From contig NZ_VJOY01000001.1 of the NCBI RefSeq assembly GCF_007109405.1, positions 248,001 through 312,000 of the forward strand: 64,000 bases of DNA, written 5' to 3'. Of this stretch, positions 8,925-16,535 are shown piece after piece. A program made the position numbers and the translations under genes. Within the stretch, counting starts at the first letter, position 1, and the number at the start of each line of letters is the position of its first letter. The notes under the pieces were generated by a model. It made no database searches. It was given only the letters and a program-made list of their open reading frames with translations, and was not told the origin of the DNA. The stretch comes from Pseudomonas mangiferae. Its GTDB lineage: Bacteria > Pseudomonadota > Gammaproteobacteria > Pseudomonadales > Pseudomonadaceae.

Positions 8925-10770
8925 GAACTGCACGCGGTACCACGCTCATCCCGAAGAGCAGGGCAACGGCCAGCGCCCCATCGAAGCCCATGGCATCGTC
9001 GGCGACCTGCGCAGTGCCGCCCTGGTGGCGGACGATGGCTGCGTGGATTTCTTCTGCTGGCCGGACTTCGATAGCCCGACGGTATTCGCCTCGTTGCTGG
9101 ATACCCCCGAGGCCGGCATCTTCGACCTGGCGCCGGTGCTGCCCGGGGCGCGGCGCCAGCAACTCTACGTGCCGGACACCAATGTGCTGCAGACCCGCTG
9201 GCTGGCGGACGATGCGGTGGTGCTGCTCACGGATTTCATGCCCATCTGCGACGCGCCGGGCCTGCCGCGCCTGGTGCGGCGCATCGAAGTGGCCCAGGGC
9301 GAGGCGGAGATTCGCCTGGAGTGCCGGGTCCGCCACGACTACGGACGCGCCGATACCCAGGCGGAAATCCTCGGAAGCGGCGACGTGCGGTTCAGCGCAC
9401 CCGGCCAGCCCGCGCTGCGCCTGTCCGCCACTACCACCCTGGATGTGGAGGGAGGAAGCGCCGTGGCGCGGTTCCGTCTGGGTCACGGCGAACACGCCCA
9501 GTTCACTCTCGGCGGCGACGAAGACGTGCGGGTGGACGCCGGCGACGCGGTCGCCTGCCTGCGCGAGACGGAAGCATTCTGGCGACGCTGGTTGGGCCAG
9601 TCCCAGTACAAGGGGCGTTGGCGGGAGGCGGTGAATCGTTCCGCCTTGGCGCTGAAACTGCTGACCTCCCGGGACGGTGCGATCCTCGCCGCCGCCACCT
9701 TCGGCCTTCCGGAAGCCCGGGGTGGCGAACGGAACTGGGACTATCGCTATACATGGATCCGCGACGCCTCCTTCACCGTCTACGCGTTCATGCGCCTGGG
9801 CTTCACTGAGGAAGCCAACGCCTACATGCGTTGGCTGCGCAAGCAGGTGCACGACTGCCAGGAAGTGCCGGGCAAGCTGCGCATCCTCTATGGCATCGAC
9901 GGCCGCCAGGAGTTGCCGGAGGAAACCCTGGACCACCTGAGCGGCTACGGCGGCGCGAAGCCGGTGCGAATCGGCAACGAGGCCTATGCCCAGGTCCAGC
10001 TGGATATCTATGGCGAACTGCTGGACGCGGTCTACCTCGCCAACAAGTACGGCGAGGCCATTTCCCACGACGGCTGGCAGCAGGTGGTGCGGGTGGTGGA
10101 TCACCTGTGCGAGACCTGGCAGGAACCGGACGTGGGAATCTGGGAAATGCGCGGCGAAGCCCAGCACTTCCTGCATTCCCGGCTGATGTGCTGGGTCGCC
10201 CTGGACCGCGCCATCCGCCTGGCCAACAAGCGCTCGCTGCCGGCACCCTTCGCCCGCTGGGACTGCGAGCGGACCAAGATCCACGAAGACATCTGGACGC
10301 GGTTCTGGGACGAGGAGGGCAACCACTTCGTCCAGCACATCGGCAGCCGCGCCCTGGACGGCTCGATGCTGCTGATGCCCCTGGTGCGATTCGTCAGCGC
10401 CACCGACCCGCGCTGGCTCTCGACCCTCGGCGCCATCGAGAAAACCCTTGTACGCGATGGCATGGTCTATCGCTACCGCACCCACGACACCCCCTCGGAT
10501 GCCTTGCCGGGCGAAGAAGGCGCCTTTGCCGCCTGCTCCTTCTGGTACGTGGAATGCCTGGCTCGCGCCGGCCGTATCGATGAAGCGCACCTGGAGTTCG
10601 AACAACTGCTGCGCTATGCCAATCCGGTGGGGCTCTACGCGGAAGAGTTCGACAAGGACGGCCGCCCCCTGGGCAACCTGCCCCAGGCCCTGACCCACCT
10701 CGCCCTGATCAGCGCCGCGACCTACCTGGACCGCACGCTGAATGGCGGGATTACGTTGTGGAAGCCCTGA
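8917..10770 (+). CDS. Glycoside hydrolase family 15 protein (glucoamylase/trehalase-like)
   Basis: A 617-aa cytoplasmic protein with an N-terminal beta-sandwich domain (GIVGDLRSAALVADDGCVDFFCWPDFDSP region) and a C-terminal (alpha/alpha)6 barrel. The GH15 signature RNWDYRYTWIRDASF is near residue 272, and the acidic catalytic region includes LYAEEFD near residue 569. Bacterial members of this architecture hydrolyse alpha-glucosides, and several act on trehalose. It overlaps the SDR gene by 8 bases. The nearby glycogen genes suggest a role in storage or compatible sugars. Confidence 0.92.
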   Translation: MAENCTRYHAHPEEQGNGQRPIEAHGIVGDLRSAALVADDGCVDFFCWPDFDSPTVFASLLDTPEAGIFDLAPVLPGARRQQLYVPDTNVLQTRWLADDAVVLLTDFMPICDAPGLPRLVRRIEVAQGEAEIRLECRVRHDYGRADTQAEILGSGDVRFSAPGQPALRLSATTTLDVEGGSAVARFRLGHGEHAQFTLGGDEDVRVDAGDAVACLRETEAFWRRWLGQSQYKGRWREAVNRSALALKLLTSRDGAILAAATFGLPEARGGERNWDYRYTWIRDASFTVYAFMRLGFTEEANAYMRWLRKQVHDCQEVPGKLRILYGIDGRQELPEETLDHLSGYGGAKPVRIGNEAYAQVQLDIYGELLDAVYLANKYGEAISHDGWQQVVRVVDHLCETWQEPDVGIWEMRGEAQHFLHSRLMCWVALDRAIRLANKRSLPAPFARWDCERTKIHEDIWTRFWDEEGNHFVQHIGSRALDGSMLLMPLVRFVSATDPRWLSTLGAIEKTLVRDGMVYRYRTHDTPSDALPGEEGAFAACSFWYVECLARAGRIDEAHLEFEQLLRYANPVGLYAEEFDKDGRPLGNLPQALTHLALISAATYLDRTLNGGITLWKP

Positions 10771-10855
10771 GTTCTGGGTGTGAACACATTCAACCTCTGT
10801 GCGAAACCGACTGTGCTATATACAGCCGCTTTCGACGCAAGAGGGAGTTGGACTC

Positions 10856-11457
10856 ATGTCGAGTCTGCATAAGGACGGAATGCTCATGGATGCGCGGGTC
10901 AGTGCCATGCGCTTCACCAGTATCGAACAGGGCGACCTGAGTGGAGTGCACGCGATCGTGGTCCACCAGACGGATTCTGACTCTGCATCAGTACGTTATC
11001 CGGCTACAAGCAAGGCGGTAATGGTGCGCACTTCCTGATAGACAAGAATGGCCAGATTTATCAGACGGCCAGTGTCTTGAAGCGTTGTTACCACGTTGGC
11101 AGATTACTCAAGTCTAAGTGCCTAGAAATCAACAAGAACAACTGCGATGCCGGTGCCATGGCCAGAATCCTAGCCATGAAATGGTCTGCACAAATCCGCG
11201 CATTGGATTCCCATGAGCGAGGAAAGCGCTATCCGGACCGCTACCCGGTGAACAGTGATTCGGTAGGTATAGAACTGGTTGGCAGGAGCCTAAGCGATGT
11301 GACGTACGAGTCCGTCACCGCGCAACAAAACAGTTCCCTGCAATGGCTGGTGGATGAGTTGTATCGCCACTTCAGCCTCACGTCCGCGGATGTGTACAGG
11401 CATCCGGCTATTTCCTACAAGAATCCCGGCGAGGCGAGTTCCGCACAATGGAAATGA
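10856..11457 (+). pseudogene. Frameshifted N-acetylmuramoyl-L-alanine amidase (predicted antibacterial effector)
   Basis: Two adjacent frames together read as one PGRP/amidase_2-type enzyme of about 200 aa. The first frame (ATG 10856, GGGAG site) runs through IEQGDLSGVHAIVVHQTDS; the frame then shifts at about 10988-10993. The next frame resumes with LSGYKQGGNGAHFLIDKNG, then CYHVGRLLKSKC, DSVGIELVG and a C-terminal HPAISYKNPGEAS. The zinc ligands are expected at the His of VVHQT and at later His residues. One base appears to be missing; no slippery heptamer is present, so I read it as a mutation or sequencing error. There is no signal peptide. The next gene encodes a lipoprotein overlapping the 3' end, a layout typical of cell-wall-targeting type VI effectors and their immunity proteins (inference). 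Confidence 0.75.
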
Positions 11458-11828
11458 AGCACGCCTATGTCTTGCTCTTGTTGATGACACTCTCCGCCTG
11501 CTCTAAGGACTTCCAGGGCGGAAAACTCGAACGTGTCTACGTCGAGGATTTCACTTCGTCGAATATCCAGCAATGCAAACCCGAGGATGTGGATTTGAGC
11601 AACGCCCAGGCAAAAGCATTTTTCGAGCGGGCGCGAATCGTGGACAGCCGAACATTGCACGACCACTACGAATACGCCTCCTGCGCTATCGAAGGCGTAG
11701 CCACTTATGCAGGGCAATCCTGTAGTTGGCAGATACAAGCAAGTGCTACTGGACGTTTGCGTTGTGGCGAAACAACGTGGTTATTCGCCTGCGATGAATG
11801 CGATGACTTGTTCGATACCTCCAAGTAA
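11448..11828 (+). CDS. Small lipoprotein, putative immunity protein for the amidase
   Basis: A 126-aa protein with a lipoprotein signal: MEMKHAYVLLLLMTLSACS, lipobox Leu-Ser-Ala-Cys with Cys18. The mature part has further Cys residues and no recognised domain. It starts at ATG 11448 (or ATG 11454), inside the last codons of the amidase pseudogene, so it was translated with it. The periplasmic location matches what is needed to block a periplasm-acting amidase. It remains intact although the partner enzyme is frameshifted. The function is inferred from the pairing only. Confidence 0.75.
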   Translation: MEMKHAYVLLLLMTLSACSKDFQGGKLERVYVEDFTSSNIQQCKPEDVDLSNAQAKAFFERARIVDSRTLHDHYEYASCAIEGVATYAGQSCSWQIQASATGRLRCGETTWLFACDECDDLFDTSK

Positions 11829-11970
11829 AACGCTGTACCTGATATGAATGAAGTGCGGCGGGGATGAAGCCATGAAGTCCCGCCAGGCCCATTTATCCAC
11901 TCGTCGGCATGCTGGCACTCTTGTAGCTAAGGTTTCTTCCAAGGAAAGTAACCCACTCGGAGAGTTCGCC

Positions 11971-12294
11971 ATGCCTTCGAAACAGATCATCCCAGCCTTT
12001 GTCCTGGCCCTCGCTACTGCCTTCTCGGCCGCCGCCCATGCCCAGAGCACTATGCCCGGTGCGCCCAGTGGTCCGGGTGCGGGCTCGCCCACCACGCCGC
12101 GTACCGATGACACCCTCATTCAGGAGCCCATGGGCAACGACACCGAGCATGGCACGGTGATGGAGCACGAAAACCGCATCACCCTGGACGGAAAGACCGG
12201 CTCAGGGACCGATGGCACCGATGCCCGCACCACCGGCAGCGGCACCACCAGCGAGAGCATCCCGGGCAATATCCCGCCGGCCCGCAGCGAGTGA
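11971..12294 (+). CDS. Exported small hypothetical protein (107 aa)
   Basis: The product begins with a clear Sec signal peptide (MPSKQIIPAFVLALATAFSAAAHAQ, cleavage expected after AHA). The mature region is of low complexity, rich in Gly, Ser, Thr, Pro and Asp, and probably disordered. No family is recognised. ATG 11971 follows a GGAGAG site at good spacing; the frame is open a further 41 codons upstream, but the signal peptide fixes this start. It stands alone between the lipoprotein gene and the next small gene. Confidence 0.7.
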   Translation: MPSKQIIPAFVLALATAFSAAAHAQSTMPGAPSGPGAGSPTTPRTDDTLIQEPMGNDTEHGTVMEHENRITLDGKTGSGTDGTDARTTGSGTTSESIPGNIPPARSE

Positions 12295-12334
12295 AACGCT
12301 CGTCCTGATAAGCCGTGCCGGCTAAGCTGCCGGC

Positions 12335-12676
12335 ATGGCGTCTTCTTCTCCCTCTTTTCTCCCCCGGCTCACCGACACCTGCCTCCGAGTGATGGCCGGC
12401 GATGCCGACACGCTTTCGGCCTTGCGCAGCCACGGATTCGAATGCGACGTGGCCCATTGGGCTTTCACCTTGCCGGCCTTGCATGCCTGGCTCTGTCCGG
12501 CGCTGCGCTATCCCGCGTTTCTGAAGGCGCTGTACGGCGGCACGTTGAACCAGGACCTCGCGGCCCATGGCGCGGAGATCGTGGTGGGGGTCGATCGAGG
12601 GAAGGTGGACGTGAATGGCTACCGGCTGCAGGCGTGGCGGACGCCTCAGGCGTCGTCGGAAGACGCCGTACGATAG
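12335..12676 (+). CDS. Hypothetical protein (113 aa), 3' end overlaps cobM
   Basis: An ATG-started frame of 113 codons with coding-like composition (LYGGTLNQDLAAHGAEIVVGVDRGKVDVNGYRLQAW region), which reads as a small soluble alpha/beta protein. No signal peptide is present. The ribosome binding site is poor. Its last 31 bases overlap the 3' end of cobM on the opposite strand. I do not recognise the family. Confidence 0.5.
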   Translation: MASSSPSFLPRLTDTCLRVMAGDADTLSALRSHGFECDVAHWAFTLPALHAWLCPALRYPAFLKALYGGTLNQDLAAHGAEIVVGVDRGKVDVNGYRLQAWRTPQASSEDAVR

Positions 12677-13410
12677 AGATGGGCGTGGCCGGCGCGGTAC
12701 AGGGACGAGCGACCGAACGCGTCCGTGGCCAGGACCCGGCCTACCAGGATCAGCGCGGTGCGGCGAAACCCTTTGGCGTCGACCTGGGCCTGGATATCGG
12801 CCAGGGTGCCCATGACCCAGCCCTGGTCCGGCCAGGTGGCGCGATGGACTACCGCTATCGGGCAGTCGGCGCCGTAGTGAGGCAGCAGGGTCTCGATGAT
12901 CGACGCGAGGTGGGCTACGCCCAGGTGGATCGACAGGGTGGCCCGGTGCCGGGCGAGTTCAGCCAGCTGTTCACCGTTGGGCATCGCGGTGCGCTGGGCA
13001 TGGCGCGTGAGGATCACGCTCTGGGCCACATCCGGAAGCGTCAGCTCCACCCCGAGCACGGCGGCGCAGGCCGAGGTGGCGGTGACTCCGGGAACGATCT
13101 CGTAGGGAATGCCAGCGTTTCGCAGGGCGACGATCTGCTCGCCGATGGCGCCGTACAGCGACGGGTCGCCGGAATGCACGCGGGCCACGTCCCAGCCGCG
13201 CGCGTGGGCCTCACGCAAGTGGTCGACGATCTGCTCCAGGTGCAGGGTGGAGGTATCGATCACCTGTTCCGCGCGATGACCATCCAGTACCGCCAGCGGC
13301 ACGAGGGAGCCGGCGTAGAGAATCACCGGGCAGCTGCGGACCAGCCGCTGGCCCTTGACTGTGATGAGTTCGGGATCGCCCGGCCCGGCGCCGATGAAGT
13401 AGACGGTCAT
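12646..13410 (-). CDS. cobM: Precorrin-4 C11-methyltransferase CobM
   Basis: A 254-aa SAM-dependent methyltransferase of the cobalamin tetrapyrrole-methylase family. It methylates precorrin-4 at C11 in the aerobic corrin pathway. It starts MTVYFIGAGPGDPELITVKG (the GxGxGxxxLxT-like motif), and has ARVHSGDPSLYGAIGEQ (SGD motif, about residues 80-95) and YEIVPGVTATSACAAVLG. ATG 13410 overlaps the cobE stop by 4 bases (ATGA). A longer open frame upstream is just the shadow of cobE. It is last in the cbtB-cbtA-cobE-cobM operon, under a cobalamin riboswitch. Confidence 0.95.
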   Translation of the reverse strand: MTVYFIGAGPGDPELITVKGQRLVRSCPVILYAGSLVPLAVLDGHRAEQVIDTSTLHLEQIVDHLREAHARGWDVARVHSGDPSLYGAIGEQIVALRNAGIPYEIVPGVTATSACAAVLGVELTLPDVAQSVILTRHAQRTAMPNGEQLAELARHRATLSIHLGVAHLASIIETLLPHYGADCPIAVVHRATWPDQGWVMGTLADIQAQVDAKGFRRTALILVGRVLATDAFGRSSLYRAGHAHLYRTASSDDA

Positions 13411-13823
13411 AGCGAATCGGCCGCCTGGCCCTCGACCCGCGCCAAAGCAACGCTGGCGTGGCCGCTGCTGCGCTTGCCGACGCGCAGTTCGGCCGGCCCT
13501 TCGCCCCAGCGGTCGGCCAGGGCGAGCGCGGCGGCCTCGGCGATGCCGGCGCAGCCCGTGGCGTCTAGCACCCGCGCCGAAGGGCTGTGCAGACGCCCGG
13601 TGTGGCGGGCCAGGACGGTCTCGTCGAATCCTTCCAGGGGCAGGGCCCGTTGCCGGGCCAGTCCCGCCAGGGCCGGTTCGACGCACTTGCGTTGCAGGCT
13701 GGCCAGGCCCATCAGCGCGCTGCGCGGCACGCCGGCTTCGTCCAGTACACGGTCCAGCAGCGCGGCCAGCTCGGCTGTCTCGCAACCTTGCCGGCAGCCG
13801 AGGCCCGCAACGTAGCGGGTCAT
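13407..13823 (-). CDS. cobE: Cobalamin biosynthesis protein CobE (CbiG C-terminal-like)
   Basis: A 138-aa protein of the CobE/CbiG-C family. Typical features are MTRYVAGLGCRQGCETAELAALL at the N-terminus, MGLASLQRKCVEPALAGLA, and the GKRSSGHASVALAR segment near the C-terminus. Full CbiG opens the delta-lactone of cobalt-precorrin-5A; the stand-alone CobE is needed in aerobic producers, with an incompletely defined role. The CbiG N-terminal part is instead fused to CobJ at 32166. ATGA overlaps join it to cbtA upstream and cobM downstream. Confidence 0.88.
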   Translation of the reverse strand: MTRYVAGLGCRQGCETAELAALLDRVLDEAGVPRSALMGLASLQRKCVEPALAGLARQRALPLEGFDETVLARHTGRLHSPSARVLDATGCAGIAEAAALALADRWGEGPAELRVGKRSSGHASVALARVEGQAADSL

Positions 13824-14518
13824 CGGGCCCCGTGGGCCGGGCGGCTGAACAGCCAGGCGCTGGCAGCGCCCAAGGCGAGCCAGAACAGCGCGTTGGTGGT
13901 CAGCGAGGCGAAGACGAACTGGCGCTCCAGGTGTTCGGGCGCCAGGCTCTCGTGCATCTCCGGCTGCGGGGCGCCGATCAGGTGCGGCACGGCGATCAGC
14001 AGCAACGCCCCGATCCGCAGCGCCCAATGCCGGGCGAATACCAGCAGTGCGAGGCCCACGGCGGTAGCCGTGGCGGTGCCTACCCACCAGTACTGGCGCA
14101 GCAGCAGGTCGGCGGCAGCGGTCCCCGGCAGTTCCGGCGGCAGGCCGGCGGCCGGCGCCAGGTTGAAGGTAACGAAACCCGCGGCGCCCCAGGCCAGGCC
14201 CTCGCGCACCCGCAGGGGCGCCTTCAGGGAATACAGGCCGGCCAGCATCAGGGCGAAGCCCACGGCCACCACCAGGTTGCTGCCGCTGGTGGACAGGGTG
14301 CGCTGCCAGCCGTCTTCCGGCGACCAGGCTTCGGCGTCCTCCTCATGCACGTGGGCGGCCGCGCCGTCGCCATGCTCGTGGACAGCGGCCGGCTCGCTGT
14401 TCTCGTAGGTCTCCGCTTCGAGGATCAGCGGGGTGACCCAGAGCAGTTGCAGCACGGTCAGCAGAATGGCGGCCAGCAGGCCGGCGAGCCCTGCGGTGTG
14501 GGCGATGCGCTTGAACAT
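13820..14518 (-). CDS. cbtA: CbtA, cobalt transporter subunit
   Basis: A 232-aa membrane protein with five or so hydrophobic segments, beginning FKRIAHTAGLAGLLAAILL. A His/Glu-rich extracytoplasmic loop (AAVHEHGDGAAAHVHEED, about residues 42-60) could bind cobalt. It matches the CbtA family of B12-regulated cobalt transporters, which work with CbtB. ATG 14518 fits the family N-terminus. It lies 11 bases after cbtB and overlaps cobE by 4 bases. Regulation is by the riboswitch ahead of cbtB. Confidence 0.9.
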   Translation of the reverse strand: MFKRIAHTAGLAGLLAAILLTVLQLLWVTPLILEAETYENSEPAAVHEHGDGAAAHVHEEDAEAWSPEDGWQRTLSTSGSNLVVAVGFALMLAGLYSLKAPLRVREGLAWGAAGFVTFNLAPAAGLPPELPGTAAADLLLRQYWWVGTATATAVGLALLVFARHWALRIGALLLIAVPHLIGAPQPEMHESLAPEHLERQFVFASLTTNALFWLALGAASAWLFSRPAHGAR

Positions 14519-14529
14519 GGCGACGCTCC

Positions 14530-14715
14530 TCAGTGGCAGGGGAAGGCAGTGCTGTGACGGGTGTCGTGGGTGGCGTTGTGCACCGCGTCGATGTGGGAGA
14601 AGCCGGCGAAGTAGACCAGCAGGGCACCCAGCAGGCAGCTGCCGATGGCCAGGGGCAGGCGTTGCGACAGGGAATGGGCGGCGAGGCTGGAGGAGGCGAG
14701 GGCGCTGCGAGGCAT
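14530..14715 (-). CDS. cbtB: CbtB, small cobalt transporter subunit
   Basis: A 61-aa protein with one membrane segment (about residues 21-38, LAIGSCLLGALLVYFAGF) and a His-rich C-terminal tail (HIDAVHNATHDTRHSTAFPCH region), characteristic of CbtB. Such proteins pair with CbtA for cobalt uptake. AAGGAA lies upstream of ATG 14715. It is the first gene after the minus-strand cobalamin riboswitch. Confidence 0.9.
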   Translation of the reverse strand: MPRSALASSSLAAHSLSQRLPLAIGSCLLGALLVYFAGFSHIDAVHNATHDTRHSTAFPCH

Positions 14716-14840
14716 GGGTGCGTTCCTTCTGGAGCTGCGAGGTGGACATCGGGAGGCAGCCGGCACGCACGAAAGCCGGGCCGCACGCGGCGCCCCGGTT
14801 CCAGCTCGTGTCCGCCCGCCGCGGTAAGCCAAACAACGGA

Positions 14841-15039
14841 CCAGGCCGGTCTCCGGGCTTGCGAGGATCGGCCATCGGCCGACGGCGGAAACCGCCTTCC
14901 CGTGCATCGCACAGTGGCCATCGGTTTCCATCGCTCGCTTACCGTTGCGGGGGCAGCGCCGGACTTGAAGGGGTAAAACCCCCAGCGCACCGGCTTCCCG
15001 TTTCACCTCGCGCACGGCCGCGCGGGGCACCTGGAACAG
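14841..15039 (-). promoter_or_regulatory. Cobalamin riboswitch upstream of cbtB-cbtA-cobE-cobM
   Basis: Read on the minus strand, the element has TGAAACGGGAAGCCGGTG, then the conserved core GCTGCCCCCGCAACGGTAAG, GCCACTG, CGGGAAGGCG, and the closing B12 box AAGCCCGGAGACCGGCCTGG (14841-14862). It ends 125 bases before cbtB. Adenosylcobalamin binding normally represses expression of such operons. It is arranged back to back with the riboswitch of cobW. Confidence 0.93.
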
Positions 15040-15117
15040 TCGGGTAGGACAGCATGAATGCCGGGCGAGCGTCAACCTCGCCGATTGACCCCGCCCCGGT
15101 CCCTGCGTAGCCTTGCC

Positions 15118-15309
15118 GGTTCGAGGTGTCCGGCCCTGCCGCCGGACCGTGGCGTCCGCGATGCGTGGGCGCCGCGGAGGGAACGCGGATGTGCCGCGGC
15201 TGCCCCCGCAACTGCGAACGGCCAGACCTGTCCAGGCGCCACTGCGGTTTTCACCGTGGGAAGGCGGGCAGGCGCGCGATGCGCACGCCGTGAGCCAGGA
15301 GACCTGCCT
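15118..15309 (+). promoter_or_regulatory. Cobalamin riboswitch upstream of cobW-cobN
   Basis: The plus strand carries GAGGGAACGCGG, the core GGCTGCCCCCGCAACTGCG (around 15200-15220), CGCCACTGCGG, TGGGAAGGCGGG, and the B12 box GAGCCAGGAGACCTGCCT near 15292-15309. The cobW start codon is 131 bases further on. It is separated by only about 80 bases from the oppositely oriented riboswitch, so both promoters must lie in that gap. Confidence 0.93.
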
Positions 15310-15440
15310 CGACCCGCCGCTCTCGCGGCGCTCCAGACAACCGGGCGGGGTGATCCGGTGGCGAGTCTCCGCGCGGGCCCGCCCGCGTCCGTCGCCCCTG
15401 CCCGCCGTTCCGCTTCGTTCAGAACAGGACTGCGCAGCAC

Positions 15441-16490
15441 ATGAAGACCCTGGGCAAACTACCCGTCACCATCGTCACCGGCTTCCTTGGCGCCGGGAAA
15501 ACCACCCTGCTGCGGCACCTGCTCGACCAGGCCCAGGGGCGGCGCATCGCGGTGATCGTCAATGAGTTTGGCGAGCTGGGCATCGACGGCGAGATCCTCA
15601 AGCAGTGCACCATCGGTTGCAGCGAGGAAGAGGCGGTGGGGCGCGTCTTCGAACTGGCCAACGGCTGCCTGTGCTGTACGGTGCAGGAAGAATTCTTCCC
15701 GGTGATGCGCGAGCTGGTGGCGCGCCGGGATACGCTCGACCACATCCTCATCGAGACCTCCGGGCTGGCCCTGCCGAAGCCCCTGGTCCAGGCCTTCCAA
15801 TGGCCGGAAATCCGCAACGCCTGTACCGTCGACGCGGTGATCACCGTGGTGGACAGCCCGGCGGTGGCGGCCGGCACCTTCGCCGCCCACCCGGAGCAGG
15901 TGGACGCCCAGCGCCGCCAGGACCCCAACCTGGACCACGAGTCGCCCCTCCACGAACTGTTCGAAGACCAGCTGGCCAGCGCCGACCTGGTGGTGCTCAA
16001 CAAGACCGACCTGCTGGACGCCACCGCCCTGGAGCGGGTGCGCGCCGAGGTGTCCGAAGAGCTGCCCGCCGCGGTGAAGGTGATCGAGGCGCGCCAGGGT
16101 CAGCTGCCGCTGGACGTGCTGCTGGGGCTGAACGCCGAGGCGGAAGCCCATATCGACGGGCGGCCCGGCCATCACGATCACGCACCGGGCGAAGAACACG
16201 ACCACGACGCCTTCGACTCCTTCTCCGTCGACCTGCCGGAAGTGGACGAGAAATGCCTGCTGGAGACCCTCGCCACCCTGGTGCGGCGCCACGGCATCCT
16301 GCGCGCCAAGGGCTTCGTCGCCGTGCCCGGCAAGCCCATGCGCCTGCTGGTGCAGGGCGTCGGGGAGCGCTTCGACCGGCATTTCGACCGTCCCTGGCGC
16401 GCCGACGAGGCCCGACTCACCCGGCTGGTGCTCATCGGCCAGGCCCTGGACCAGGCGGCCATCGTCGCCGAATTGCGCGCGGCGCTCTGA
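15441..16490 (+). CDS. cobW: Cobalamin biosynthesis GTPase CobW
   Basis: A 349-aa G3E-family GTPase. The P-loop GFLGAGKTT is at residues 14-22. The metal-binding CxCC motif (NGCLCC) has Cys76, Cys78 and Cys79. NKTD forms the guanine-specificity loop. A His/Asp-rich stretch (HHDHAPGEEHDHD, about residues 244-256) precedes the CobW C-terminal domain. CobW is thought to deliver cobalt to the CobN-containing chelatase. ATG 15441 matches the family start; a cobalamin riboswitch lies upstream. cobN follows 45 bases later. Confidence 0.95.
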   Translation: MKTLGKLPVTIVTGFLGAGKTTLLRHLLDQAQGRRIAVIVNEFGELGIDGEILKQCTIGCSEEEAVGRVFELANGCLCCTVQEEFFPVMRELVARRDTLDHILIETSGLALPKPLVQAFQWPEIRNACTVDAVITVVDSPAVAAGTFAAHPEQVDAQRRQDPNLDHESPLHELFEDQLASADLVVLNKTDLLDATALERVRAEVSEELPAAVKVIEARQGQLPLDVLLGLNAEAEAHIDGRPGHHDHAPGEEHDHDAFDSFSVDLPEVDEKCLLETLATLVRRHGILRAKGFVAVPGKPMRLLVQGVGERFDRHFDRPWRADEARLTRLVLIGQALDQAAIVAELRAAL

Positions 16491-16535
16491 TGGCCGTGCA
16501 CCGCCTGCCCCGACCACTCCGGCGTTGCTGATCCA

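Noticed and set aside
10811-10825. LexA-like box CTGTGCTATATACAG upstream of the amidase pseudogene
   Set aside because: The spacer between CTGT and ACAG is 7, not the required 8, so it is unlikely to bind LexA.
10985-10996. Programmed frameshift in the amidase gene
   Set aside because: No X_XXY_YYZ heptamer or stimulatory stem at the shift; a plain mutation or sequencing error is more likely.
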